Assembly: GCF_027596085.1 (NCBI RefSeq)
Contig: NC_072451.1
Coordinates: 4,104,042-4,168,041 of the forward strand
Origin: Anoplopoma fimbria
Taxonomy: Eukaryota; Chordata; Actinopteri; Perciformes; Anoplopomatidae
Direction: 5' to 3'
DNA length: 64,000 bases
Shown here: piece by piece, positions 23,532 through 34,360 of the stretch
How positions within the stretch are numbered: position 1 is the first letter of the stretch
Layout of the letters: the number at the start of each line of letters is the position of its first letter
The notes under the pieces: model-generated
The model's database searches: none
What the model was told of the DNA's origin: nothing
What the model saw: only the letters and a program-made list of their open reading frames with translations
Program-made: the position numbers and the translations under genes

Positions 23532-24440
23532 TTTATTTATATAGCACCTTTAAAAACAGAGTTTACAAAGTGCTTCGACAGACAAGGCAGCAAAACAATA
23601 CAATAGATGAACCAATAAAAACAATCGATAGGATAAAAACTAAACTAAGACATGAAATGAAATAACAAGTGAGAATAAATAAATAAAATAAATAAAATAA
23701 ATAAAATAAATAAAATAAATAAAATAAATAAATAAAATAAATAAAATAAATAAAATAAATAAAATAAATAAAAAAATAAATAAAATAAATAAAATAAATA
23801 AAATAAATAAAATAAATGATATAGATAAACATAAAATAGTATATGAAAATAAGATAAGATAGTAAAACCAAACTCCTCAGGCAGGTCGTTCCAAAGCCGA
23901 GGGGCCCTTATGGCAAAAGCACGGTCGCCTTTAGTTTTCAGTTTCGACTTTGGAACAACCAGAAGGGCCCCACCTGAGGATCTAAGGCTGCGAGCTGGCT
24001 CATACGGGGTCAACATTTCTACTATATGTGTCGGGGCCAGACCCAGACGTGCTTTAAAAGTGATCAGTAAAATCTTAAAATCAATTCTAAAACGAACAGG
24101 GAGCCAGTGAAGAGAAGCCAGGATCGGGGTGATGGGATGTCGTCTGTTACAACCAGTAAGAAGCCTCGCTGCTGCGTTCTGAACCAGTTGGAGGCCAAAG
24201 AGTGACTTGTGGTTGATGCCAGAGAGGAGGGAGTTACAGTAGTCCAGTCTTGAAAAGATAAATGCATGTATGATTTTTTACAAGTCAGGGTGAGTTTCAT
24301 TTTGGAGATGGTTCTGATTAGAAGGAAACAGGACTGGACTATTTTAGTGATGTGAGGTCTGAAACTGAAGTCGGAATCAAATAGAACTCCTAAGTTTCTT
24401 GCAGTGGATTTTACACAGACAGAGGACCAAGGGCACTAGA
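23531..24440 (-). mobile_element. LINE 3' fragment (CR1/L2-like), arm 1
   Basis: Minus-strand frames give decayed pieces of the end of a reverse transcriptase ORF. These include PYEPARSLRSSGGALLVVPK, then GDRAFAIRAPRLWNDLPEEF, the usual C-terminal wording of fish CR1/L2-type elements. The end carries an (AAATA)n run at 23675-23817 and TTTATATAGCACCTTTAAAA before the trinucleotide tail. It is 5'-truncated, frame-broken and non-functional. Confidence 0.8.
23675..23817. repeat. (AAATA)n pentanucleotide microsatellite
   Basis: About 28 units inside the LINE end. The arm 2 counterpart (49205-49310) is shorter. Confidence 0.95.
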
Positions 24441-24764
24441 TGTCAGCTGATTGGGAACCAGTTCCTAACAACATAACTCATAAAGATTTCCTTTGAGAAA
24501 CAGATCTCACTAAAGTCTTCCAAATGAAACATGCCTCCTTAATAATAAGGAGCATTATGGGGTTATATGAAGAAACAGCTGCTTTGAACCCTAAATAAGT
24601 GGAGACAGCCTGATGTTTCCGCTGCAGTGGCTGATGGGAGGAGTGAGGACCTGTTAGAAGCCACGTGGCCCTCGTCTGATCTCACAGCTCGTCCTTGTTT
24701 GGCCTCAGCTGCATCAGAGCGCCACTTCTCCCCAGGTTCCCCAGAGGAAACACCGCTGCACAAA

Positions 24765-25218
24765 ATGCTTTTCCTCCCAGCTGCTGCTCTGTGCTGTCTG
24801 TGTTCAGGTGAGTGTTTCCAGCCAATCAGGAGCCAACAAGCTCCACCTCTAACAAACACTGTTCACTCACCTTCATCCACCTGTCTGTTTCTCTACAGCG
24901 CTGGTTGCCATGGCAGCAGAGCTGATCCAGGATGATTTAACATTGACCAGGAGAGTTGGTGGGAAAGTCTCCTTCAGCTGTCGAGACACTGACCAGTGTG
25001 GCAGTTATGTATTCTGGTACCAGAAGAGAGACTCAGAAACATTCACACTGATTCTTGATATTGATAAGAGTAATGGTAACATAGATAAAAGTTACAATCA
25101 TCCTCAGAAAGATGATTTCTCAGCTGTGAATAAACAGAACGGCTGTGAGTTGGAGATCAAGAACGTTAAACTCACTCATTCAGCCTCTTACTACTGCTCC
25201 TGTTTGATATCTGGTCTC
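24765..25218 (+). CDS. T-cell receptor gamma variable segment, cassette 1
   Basis: Leader exon 24765-24807 (MLFLPAAALCCLCS, hydrophobic signal peptide), 91-base intron (GTGAGT...CTACAG), V exon 24899-25218 up to the recombination heptamer. The mature domain begins about AELIQDDLTLTRRVGGKVSF. It has the canonical V-set cysteines (SFSC and YYC), the core Trp (WYQKRD) and the KNVKLTHSASYYC end of framework 3. Sequence style, J partner and C partner all fit teleost TRG. An Ig lambda-type V is the main alternative but the C region argues against it. Extra cysteines occur in CDR1 (DQC), framework 3 (NGC) and CDR3 (CSC). An open frame runs in phase upstream of the leader Met in both cassettes and is taken as 5'UTR, because the leader starts with the hydrophobic stretch. 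Germline reading continues only a few codons past the heptamer to a TGA. Confidence 0.88.
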
Positions 25219-25256
25219 CACAGTGAGAAATGATTCCTGCAGCCTGAACAAAAACC
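25219..25256 (+). other. V-side recombination signal (23-type), cassette 1
   Basis: Heptamer CACAGTG at 25219-25225, 22-bp spacer, nonamer ACAAAAACC at 25248-25256. Heptamer and nonamer are both consensus. A 22-bp spacer functions as the 23 class, the class expected for TRGV. Confidence 0.95.
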
Positions 25257-25409
25257 AACAGATGAACAGATGTCAAACAGCGTCTGTGACAGGAAGAGAG
25301 CCGTAAACCACAGCTCAGGTTCACATGTTTCACCTCCATCTCAGCCACCAACCCTGTCTCCTAAAAATGACGTTCCCCTGAAACTAAAACGCATTCTCAA
25401 TTGAACAGA

Positions 25410-26460
25410 AACGTAATTTCCAGCTATTGTCTTTATATTTTTCTCTTATTGTTGTTTTCTGAGATGAGAGGTGCTTATAGGAAGCAATGTTTTGTGACAG
25501 CGTTTGTCTATAACATGTGATCACTAACAAACCTGCCCCCCGTTACTCATTTTAATTAATGCTTCATTTAATTACCGTATATGTTGTATCTCCTGCGTAT
25601 AATGACAGCATTATGATGTGAGGAACTATTGGTGTTCACTGTAACAGTAGTATTGTTCACCAAAACGGTCTCCATACATACACGTCATTGGGGATTCCCA
25701 AGTGACGTCATACGTAATAGGGTCCATGGCCCCATCACCTATTTCAGCTATTACTCTAGAAATTGTCTTTTTCGTTGCTAGAATTCCTGTTTGCAAAGAG
25801 TGTTGTAGATAGGATCATAAAAATATATCTACAAACTATGTCTAATATCTACTACAGCCCAACTAGTAACTAAACTGCATCTAGATGATCTATTTGAAAA
25901 AAAAGGCAAGATGTTGGGTGTGTGCACAAAATCTTAATCAATTTAAAATAAATAAAGCTCGGTCTCATAGCCAAGTGGCTGAGGATCATGGGTAATGTAG
26001 TCTTCCTATCAGGACGGAATCTACTTTATTTCCATAATGTAATGACAAATGATTGAATCAGACGACTTTAACGTTAACCTCGCATATTGTGGAATCAAGG
26101 ACAGTTTCAGAGAATAACTAACATAACTCTGAAGGCTTTGTTGTGAAGTAAACACAGGTGATGGGGGTTTCCCTACGTTGGTCTCTCACGGGGCCATGGA
26201 CCCTATTACGTATGACGTCACTTGGGAATCCCCAATGACGTGTATGTATGGAGACATGTTTGGTGAACAATACTACTGTTACAGTGTAATTAAATGAATC
26301 ATTAATTAAAATGAGTAACGGGGGGCAGGTTTGTTAGTGATCACATGTTATAGACAAACGCTGTCACAAAACATTGCTTCCTATAAGCACCTCTCATCTC
26401 AGAAAACAACAATAAGAGAAAAATATAAAGACAATAGCTGGATATTTCAAACACAAACGT
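25410..26460 (+). mobile_element. DNA element with ~260-310 bp terminal inverted repeats in the V-J interval
   Basis: The left arm, about 25419-25735, starts CCAGCTATTGTCTTTATATT and ends near GGGTCCATGGCCCC. It is the reverse complement of the right arm at about 26192-26444, except for a roughly 70-base insertion at 25580-25650 in the left arm. The interior (25740-26190) has no ORF. It is a non-autonomous foldback- or MITE-like element by structure. It separates V from J by 1.5 kb and would be deleted on V-J joining. Confidence 0.75.
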
Positions 26461-26767
26461 AATCGGTGAGATATTACGTTTCTGTTCAGCATTAATCTCC
26501 CATGGCCACTGACTCACAATATTGACTTATCTGATACTGCTGTGGGGAATTGATGCTTTTCTACAGAGCACCGACCTAACAATAGAACAATTAGGGCCTT
26601 ATTCCAAAAAGAGATTGTTACTATTCCTTATATAATTCCATATTGGAACGGCTTAATAGAGAATGTGCCTTGGAGGCACATCCTCTATTAAGGAAGATAT
26701 GAGAAACACTTCATGGAGCTGAAATATGACTCTGGCTCATTGTTTGGACTCCTTCACTCAGCAGACA

Positions 26768-26795
26768 GGTTTTTGTATCACTCTTTTTCACTGTG
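26768..26795 (+). other. J-side recombination signal (12-type), cassette 1
   Basis: Nonamer GGTTTTTGT at 26768-26776, exactly 12 bases, heptamer CACTGTG at 26789-26795 directly before the J segment. It pairs with the 23-type V signals under the 12/23 rule. Confidence 0.96.
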
Positions 26796-26837
26796 GGAGT
26801 ATCATCTTTGGCTCTGGAACTAAACTGTATGTAACAG
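26796..26837 (+). CDS. T-cell receptor gamma joining segment, cassette 1
   Basis: 42 bases reading SIIFGSGTKLYVT in the frame fixed by the FGSGT motif, then a GTAAGA splice donor. It leaves one base (G) that joins the first two of the C exon to encode Asp. FGSGTKLYVT resembles mammalian TRGJ (FGSGT) more than TRBJ or IgL J. Too short to be found as an ordinary ORF; located from its recombination signal. Confidence 0.93.
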
Positions 26838-28848
26838 GTAAGAATAAACATTTATTTCTTCATTTGTTTTATTGAACAAATTTAAAATGTGTTTTTAATG
26901 AGTTCCTGCTGCTTCAGGCTTCACATGTTAGTGTTTTCATCATTAGTAGAGAATTCTTGCTGCCATGCAGCCGTTGTTACATAAAAAAGGTTAAATCTCA
27001 CCTCACAACTCAAGTTATTCTTTATTTCTGAAGGAGATTAAACTGATTTATTAAGAGAAATTTTGATTATGGAAATTTTTAAATTCTGCAGTATTTGTTC
27101 CTTTCAGTAGTTCAGCACAATCTTATGACAGAATATATAGAGTTTTCGTTCTATATTAAAAATGATTAAATAAATCGCAAAACATATATTTTAATTACTT
27201 TTAATATTATTAATACTATTATTAATGAATACAAATGTAAAAGGTAATATTGACCTTAATGCCAATTATATTTTATATGATAGTAAATGGAATGTATGTA
27301 TAATATTGTATGTAGTCATATATATATGATACAGCAGGATATATAATGACAAAAGTATGCTTTATATTTTTATATTAACACACTTTTAATATTAACAGTA
27401 TTTGAGCCTTAACTTAATTTTAAATATATAACAGTGATTATAAAGATGATCTATGAACTTTCAGTATATATAGTTCAGATGCGTAACATGATATCAAATA
27501 CATGATATAATATATAATATAAGTATATATTCATTAATATTATATATCATATGAATTAATATTATATTATGTTATTTTGTTTTAAATTTTTTCCCAGATT
27601 TTATATTAACCTTGGGTGCATCCAAACATATCATATTAGTTGTGTATAAAAATTAAAACTGACAAAATAGGAATTAGCAATTTGAATAAATCCTACTGTG
27701 GTAATAATATAGTATATTTATTGTAATGATGTTAAAATAAAGACAAATATGCAGTTCATAATAATATGTTTGTTACCTCTAAAATAAAATAAACTTTCCT
27801 TTAGTGTGAACGTGAATTAGTTTCCCCATGATGATAAATAAGGTTTTATCTTGTTTTAGCAGTTCTTAACGCATTTAACATATCTGATTAATCATTGTAG
27901 TTGGGTACAAAAGTAAAGATTGCAACAAGAAAATACAACAATTAGTTATGTTTTTATAGGTTTATATTTTATTTTATTTTATTTAAATTTCCTCTGAGTG
28001 ATCTTAACATTCCTTATATTTCATTTTATAGCTAAAGATTTTATTCTAATTTTACATATCGGAACATATAATTATAATTGTGTATAAAAGTTGATATTGT
28101 TATGAAAATGTTAAAAACACCATTCATGTATTTGAGTGAAATATGTAGTAAATATATAATCTTTTATATATTGCCTAAACCAATAACTATTAAATCAAGA
28201 TGAATACCATAATTATGTAATAATTTTGAATTATATTATATTGTATTGTATTGTATTGTATTGTATTTTATTTTATTGTATTGTATTGTATTATATTATT
28301 TTATATTATATTATATTATGTTATATTATATTATATAAAAATATATTATATTATATTATATATTTTATAATAATTGTTGTTAAATACAGTGAATGGAGGT
28401 GAATACAGTCTATGTATGTAGTGAATATATATTATATATTATATTATATTAATTATATTATATTATATTATATTATATTATTTTATAATAATTGTTGTTA
28501 AATGACAGTGAATGGAGGTGAATACAGTCTCCTGTATGTATGAATATATTATATATATATTATTATATTATATTAGATATTATATTGTATTATATTATAG
28601 TATTTTATATTATATTATATTATAATATATCATGTTATTTTATTTCGTAATAATTGTTGTTAAATGACAGTGAATGGAGGTGAATACAGTCTCCTGTATG
28701 TAGTGAACTCTGTCTGTATTGATGATCAGTGTAGTGATCAGAGTCCATGTAGTCTCCAGGATCAGACTGAATGCAGTGCAGCGCTGTAAGCTGCTGCTGA
28801 CTGTGTGAATGTGTGTCTGTGCTGCTTGTTGCTGCTGTCACACTTCAG
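26838..28848 (+). other. TRG J-C intron, arm 1
   Basis: 2.0 kb, extremely AT-rich, with no second J or C exon found. 28220-28640 is a TATTA-type microsatellite containing three copies of a phrase around AATAATTGTTGTTAAAT(G)ACAGTGAATGGAGGTG, so that part is also a degenerate tandem repeat of about 110-140 bases. Any enhancer would need functional data. Confidence 0.8.
28220..28640. repeat. TATTA microsatellite with embedded ~110-140 bp tandem units
   Basis: TATTATAT-type runs alternate with repeated phrases TTGTTGTTAAAT and GAATGGAGGTGAATACAGTC (near 28375, 28490 and 28650). Copy number and spacing differ from arm 2 (44100-44340). Confidence 0.85.
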
Positions 28849-29429
28849 ATGAGCAGGTAGTGAAGCCCGTGGTGAGCGTGTACCCAGCAGCATCCAGAGC
28901 CCACCTGGAGGGGAAGAGCTCCCTGCTGTGTCTGGCCTCAGCCATGTTTCCTCCTCTGGTCCAGTTCTCCTGGAAAAGAGGAAAGGAGAACGGTCCTCTG
29001 GAGGAGCTGCCCCCTGCTGAGAGAGAGCAGCTGGAGCTCAGAGAGTCGGGACGCACCGCCGCCATCTTGCTGATCCATCAGCAGGAGAACAGCAGGTATA
29101 AATACCACTGCTACGTCCATCACGAGGGGGGCACAGTGGAGGCAACACTTCCACCATCAGCTACACCATCAGCTACACCGTCAACTCCATCACCACCTCC
29201 ACCAACAGCTACACCATCAGCTACACCCTCAACTCCATCACCACCTCCTCCATCAGCTCCTCCATCACCTCCTCCAGCAGCTTCTGTCCCGTCTCAGTAC
29301 CAAGTGAAGCTGCTCTGCCTGCTGTACACGGTGCTGATAGTGAAGAGTCTGGTGTACTGCTGTGGACTCTCTCTGCTGATGATCCTCACAAACAAGGGAC
29401 CGTCCACCAACTGCACACATGCTGACTGA
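28849..29429 (+). CDS. T-cell receptor gamma constant region, cassette 1
   Basis: A single exon after a CACTTCAG acceptor, in phase with the J donor, 193 residues. A C1-set Ig domain spans about 1-97: VVSVYPAASR, Cys28 in SLLCLA, Trp42 in FSWKR, Cys88 in YHCYV. A Pro/Ser/Thr/Ala hinge follows at about 98-149, made of repeated ATPSATPSTPSPPPP units. A transmembrane helix lies at about 154-181, with a single Lys166 in the TVLIVKSLVY stretch. The cytoplasmic tail is short. The lone TM lysine followed by S-L/V-V-Y is the TRG pattern used to pair with CD3; the TRB and TRA regions differ. No hinge cysteine is present, so disulfide linkage to the delta chain is not evident. All domains in one exon is unlike mammalian TRGC, which splits hinge and TM into further exons. 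This is the only cassette in the window with an intact membrane-form C region. Confidence 0.9.
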
Positions 29430-29769
29430 CTGATTTCTGCTTTTTCTCACCATAGAATCCCAGCAATTCTTCTCTTTTATCACTTTCATCAGTATGCACA
29501 ATATCTGTTATGACGTGATGATTATATAATTTGGTGTTTAGATACAATAATCCTAAAGGTATGAATATATACATACACCTTTGCGTTTAAATTGCAGTGC
29601 TATTTTTGCTAGTTTATTTCCACTTTTAATTGGCTTGTATGACAGTGGAATGTTAATTATAATCATTAGCTGTCTGGTACATATTCTATTGTTTACAGTC
29701 TTTTTCTGTTCTTGTGTTTCTTTTTAATACATTATTCAGAGTGCGGCTGTTTGTCAGTTTAACATTCTT

Positions 29770-29775
29770 AATAAA
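29770..29775 (+). terminator. Poly(A) signal, TRGC cassette 1
   Basis: AATAAA 341 bases after the stop codon; the equivalent motif is conserved in arm 2 at 43039-43044. Confidence 0.65.
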
Positions 29776-30538
29776 CTGAAAAACCACAGTGTTTTATGAA
29801 CATTCTTTTTTTATTGATATCAGTTTGACTTCATAGCAAATAATCAGATTCAGAATCAACTCGATTGACTGTTTGTTAACAGATACAAGTAATCCGTCTG
29901 TGGTTGTAAGTAGCTCTGAATATACTTTCACGCAGCACCAAGAACAAATGTAAAGGAAGGTATGAATATAAGCACACAGCTAAACAAGGACAAGAAAGCT
30001 AAACAAAGAGAAGCAGATATAAACACACAGCTATTATAAACACGTCAGTAGGTTTGGCTGATCCACCAGGTTCAGTGCTGACCCCCTTTTATAGTTGTGT
30101 CAGTGTGGATGTAAAGCTCTACGCTGACGACACTGTTGTTAACACACATGAACAAACAGCAGAGCTGCTTTGAAGCAACAACTGATATAAAATGATGAAA
30201 GAGCGGCTTCATCAGTCGGGCTGAAGTCTGAATGTTGGTGAAATATTGACTCTGAATTATTACAGCTTCATCCGAATGAAATAAATAAAAGTTATCACGT
30301 GAACTAACATTCATAAAACATTCATAGACAGGATAGCTAAATGCTTCATGAACATGATAACATGGACGCTCTAATTCTGCTTCAGTAAGAGATACATGTG
30401 TTTTTTTCACGGGGTGGAACAATAACCTTCATATTTCTGTAGTTTGCGTTTTGTCGATCTGATCAATGATAACAGGTGTGACAAATATTTTCTAAATACT
30501 GAAGTTGACATACTGAATATACCACAGTATTATGACAA

Positions 30539-30581
<43 letters not shown>

Positions 30582-30997
30582 ATTATAATATGTAATGATT
30601 AAAACATTATAATATTCAGTATGAACAGTATTATTGATTTGCGTTGGATAAGCTAATTAAACAATAATTGAAATTAATGGGAATAAATGAGAAAACAAAC
30701 ATATGTGTGCTTTATGTGCTTTAAATCTTTTTTTTTGCTCTTGAAAAAAATAAGCAGAAGTTTATTTTATGTACATTGGATGTTTAGGTTTTGAATATAT
30801 AGCACTTGGTTGTTTGTTTTTGGTTTTGTATTCACTTCATATGAAATAACTGGGATTTACCTTGGCAATTAAAATTGTATTTAATATCATAAAGAATAAT
30901 AAAATATATATATACAATTATAATTTATGTGTTATATCTGGCTCTTCGGTCTACAATAAATCAATTTCATAGTTCTAATATTATTGTCTTCTTCTTC

Positions 30998-31039
<42 letters not shown>

Positions 31040-31469
31040 CTCATTATTATTTCCACTCAGAAATCCACCAGCTTTATTTAGCCTGCTGCTGTTTCTTAAC
31101 TAAGCTGTATTATTAGCACTCTGTTAGCATTAATGTGAGCTCATAAAGTCGGTGGGAGCAGACTGCTGCAGCTTGAACATATTTGCTTTTATTTTAAGGA
31201 TTTTCTCTTTTTCTCTCACAGATTAATAACACAGATCAAAGTTGGGACATTGAGTACTGAGCGCTGATCTCAAACTGAAGTTCCTGGAATGATTCTTTAA
31301 CCGGAGTGGATGGTTGTAACTGTCATTGTGTTGTTAATGTGAGAAAGGCTGCAGAGCAGAAACCCACACAGCCCGTCTGCTGCAGGAGAGGAAGTGGTGA
31401 TTCGCTGTCAACAGCTTATTTATGAATCCTAATAACCACAGAGAACAAATTCACATCTGCTGCTGTAAA
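29776..31469. other. Non-coding part of arm 1 between TRGC and the LINE end
   Basis: No gene seen. Contains an (AT)n run at 30541-30579 and a (TTA)n run at 31001-31037. A minus-strand open frame at about 30072-30422 has a counterpart in arm 2, but no family signature. Confidence 0.5.
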
Positions 31470-32415
31470 CTCTCATGAACTCCTCTTCCTCTCTGTAGCT
31501 CTCCATTCCTCTTCTCCATATACACATCGGACTTCAAACACAACTCTGCTACCTGCCACCTGCAAAAGTTCTCTGATGACTCTGCAATCGTCGGCCTCAT
31601 CTCCGCCGGTGATGACAGGGAATACAGAGAACTGAACCAGGACTTCATAGGATGGTGCCAGAGGAACCGCCTCCAGATCAACTCTGGTGAAACCAAAGAG
31701 CTGGTGGTGGACTTCCTCCGGGGTAAACACTGTCCTCCGGAACCAGTGAACATCCAGGGAAAGGACATTGAGATTGTGAAATCTTATAAGTACCTGGGTG
31801 TTCACTTGAACAATAAACTGGACTGGACTAATCACACAAATGCACTTTATAAAAAGGGTCAGAGCAGACTGTATCTGCTGAGGAGACTGAGGTCTTTTGG
31901 AGTGCAGGGAGACCTTCTTTGACTCTGTGGTGGCAAGCTGTCATCCCTGATGAACAACACCTCCCCCCCCATGCAGGACACCCTGACAGCTCTGTGCAGC
32001 TCCTTCACCACCGGCTGCTTCACCCCCGGTGTGTGAAGGAGAGGTACCGCAGGTCCTTCCTTCCTGCTGCTGTCAGGTTACACAACCAGCTCTGCTCCCA
32101 GTAGACCACATGACACATGTGCAACACAATACACTGTGCAATTATAGCTAGAATAGTTTTTCTGTCTGTACATGTAATATTTCAGTTATTGTGGATTGTT
32201 TTACTGTTTTTTATTGCTTATTTATAATACTTGTTTTTTATTTCATTTTATTTTATCTTGTTTTTCTTTTACTATGTCTCTTGTTTGCACTTTACCCTAT
32301 GCTGCTGTAATCCTGTACATTTCCCCACTGCGGGACTAATAAAGGATTATCTTATCTAATAAAGGATTATCTTATCTAATAAAGGATTATCTTATCTAAT
32401 AAAGGATTATCTTAT
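31470..32415 (+). mobile_element. LINE 3' end (L2/Rex1-like) with tandem 20-mer tail, arm 1
   Basis: Decayed reverse-transcriptase C-terminus: FSDDSAIVGLIS, then ELVVDFLRGKHCPP, KYLGVHLNNKLDWTNH and RLYLLRRLRSFGVQ, with a stop at 31920 and a frame change into YRRSFLPAAVRLHN. It ends in four tandem copies of a 20-mer containing AAAGGATTATCTTATCTAAT; the arm 2 copy has two. It is 5'-truncated and non-functional. Confidence 0.85.
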
Positions 32416-32542
32416 CACATGGTGGATTTCTGCTGCTGTTTGCTGCTGGTGGTGACATTAAACATCACAGAGAAGGAGCGCCACCCTGTGGTCAGTCAGA
32501 GGAAGAGCAGGGTATCCAGATGATGCTGATGATGAAACACAG
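32414..32542 (-). repeat. Cassette-bounding repeat R, copy 2
   Basis: Inverted copy of 23199-23390, abutting the LINE tail without spacer. Confidence 0.85.
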
Positions 32543-32699
32543 TTCTGCCAACTTCAATTTTCTTGTTCACCTAATAAATATTTTCTTGTGAGGCTAACAA
32601 TAAAATTTCTACCTTCAACTAACACAGATATAGTAGTTATTAAATAAACAAAGTAAATACATGCGTTAATAAATATGATAAAAGGGCACACAGCTCAAA

Positions 32700-33735
32700 G
32701 TTAGCTTCAACCTTGTTTATTGCTCTTGTTAAACAGGTTTTGAACATGAGAGTTAAAGTACACAATGAGGTCATTGTGGCCTTAAGTACACAAAGATCAA
32801 ACAGATGTGAGACATTGTGTCACATTACAATCCTAAGAGCCTCAAACACCTCAACATAGTCAAGTGTCTGTACAAGTGTCCGTTCAATGAGCACTGACCA
32901 CAATGAACAAGCCCAGTTAAAAGTCATACAAATATATTATATTCTACAAATATGTTAGCACCTCTAGTGAACTGCCACCTGACAATATCACAAATCTTAT
33001 TCAAACATTATACTGCAAGAAAACTAAACTTGCCGTGGCAGTAACACACTGCTGTAGGAAAATGAATAAAGCAAGTTGGGAATTGCTCATCATTCTAATG
33101 AGACATCATTCTAATGGCAGCTTTGCTAGATGTTTATTTCAACAAATGGCCTTTATTTGGCTTATGTTGCAGAACGTGCATTTTTCAAACACATTTCTTC
33201 AGGCCTTTGAAGAGATTCTGAGGACTATATCTGTAGATTCACCACCTGAAACCAGTGTGATATATCAAGCCTCAACTGCTTCAACACATTCAAATCAAAT
33301 CATTCAAAAGTAAAAAAGGACAAAAAATAAAAAGACACTTCCTCTTGTGAACTGGGATTCACAATACCACACATTTCTATTTCCAGGAAAAAGGGGACTT
33401 GCAGACTTAAAAATGTTTGCATGTGCAAGCATGTACATTCACTTAACTTGAGCCTGAGTACGAACAAGGAACTTGAATAGTTCAAACACTGGATATGTAA
33501 ACATGAGCACTAAAAACAATAAACTAAACGTAAAGAAACAAAGCTTTAGGTCCTGCCTGGCTTCCCCACTGACACTCACAGCAAAAGTTGAGTTTTCTGC
33601 TGCGAGCATCGAGAGCCAAGCTCGAAAGAGATAGTCTGAATGGCTTCAAAGGTTTACCTCATCTCCTTTGGATAATCAATGTTCATGGCATACAGTAGGC
33701 CAAAGAGGGATGCAAAAGCTGTAGAGAGGTCATGT
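32700..33735 (-). pseudogene. Terminal-exon fragment of an unidentified gene (LFGLLYAMNIDYPK)
   Basis: On the minus strand, 33663-33730 reads AFASLFGLLYAMNIDYPKEM then R and a stop. The wording LFGLLYA.N.DYPK is one I associate with the C-terminus of a large uncharacterised fish protein family; I cannot name a function. About 950 bases of non-coding sequence follow, with AATAAA (minus strand) near 32717-32722, consistent with a full 3'UTR. The upstream coding part is cut off where the LINE begins at about 33735. No continuation is found beyond the LINE, so this is likely a remnant. Confidence 0.4.
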
Positions 33736-33954
33736 AGGTCATCATCATCCCAGCGAGGCGTCGGAGGAAGCAGAAGCGGGGAAAGAGAGCTGGACTACGA
33801 GCTAACCCCCACAGACCATCAATACCGAGTCTCTTCCTCACAAACTCCCGCTCACTCCTCAACAAAATGGAGGAAATAAGAGTGAGGATTACTTCACACG
33901 CATGGATAGCTGTGTGATGATCATCACAGAGACCTGGCTGAACAGCGCTACAAG

Positions 33955-34360
33955 GCTCAAATACTGTTTATATTCAAAGTGCAAAACCAGGAAAAAAAGA
34001 TGTAAAACAAAATAACATAATACAATATTAATTAATATGATATATATTATTAATCAATATATACTTATATTATATACTATATCATGTATTTGATATCATG
34101 TGACGCATCTGAACTATATATACTAAAAGTTCATAGATCATCTTTATAATCACTGTTATATATTTAAAATTTATATTAAAAGTGTGTTAATATAAAAATA
34201 TAAAGCATACTTTTGTCATTATATATCCTGCTGTATCATATATATATGACTACATACAACATTATACATACATTCCATTCACTATCATATAAGATATAAT
34301 TGGCATTAAGGTCAATATTACCTTTTACATTTGTATTTATTAATGATAGTATTATGATAA
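33955..34360 (-). repeat. TRG J-C intron fragment embedded in the LINE
   Basis: About 400 bases match 45060-45455 on the same strand (the arm 2 J-C intron), for example AGTTCATAGATCATCTTTAT and TAATTGGCATTAAGGTCAAT. It is flanked by near-duplicates of the LINE phrase ATCACAGAGACCTGGCTGAA (33923 and 34370). Confidence 0.85.

Larger units (their letters stand above)
23199..32542 (+). repeat. Large inverted duplication, arm 1 (TRG cassette 1)
   Basis: About 9.3 kb that matches 40213-49694 on the opposite strand. Matching landmarks in order are R, (TAA)n, a CR1/L2-like LINE end, TRGV, TRGJ, TRGC, an AT microsatellite, a second LINE end, and R. The arms differ by point changes, microsatellite lengths, a rearranged transposon in the V-J interval and a 5 bp deletion in C of arm 2. 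Confidence 0.92.

Noticed and set aside
24627..24764. In-frame N-terminal extension upstream of the TRGV leader Met in both arms
   Set aside because: It would put 46 polar residues before the signal peptide. The Met at 24765 (48202 in arm 2) starts the hydrophobic leader directly, so the extension is read as 5'UTR.
28849..29429. Immunoglobulin light chain constant region as an alternative identity
   Set aside because: The exon continues into a hinge and a transmembrane helix with a single lysine, which IgL lacks. The J motif FGSGTKLYVT also fits TRG.
30072..30422. Minus-strand frame of 116 codons with a counterpart at 42502-42816
   Set aside because: Conserved only because the whole arm was duplicated recently. 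The frame differs in extent between copies and shows no family signature.
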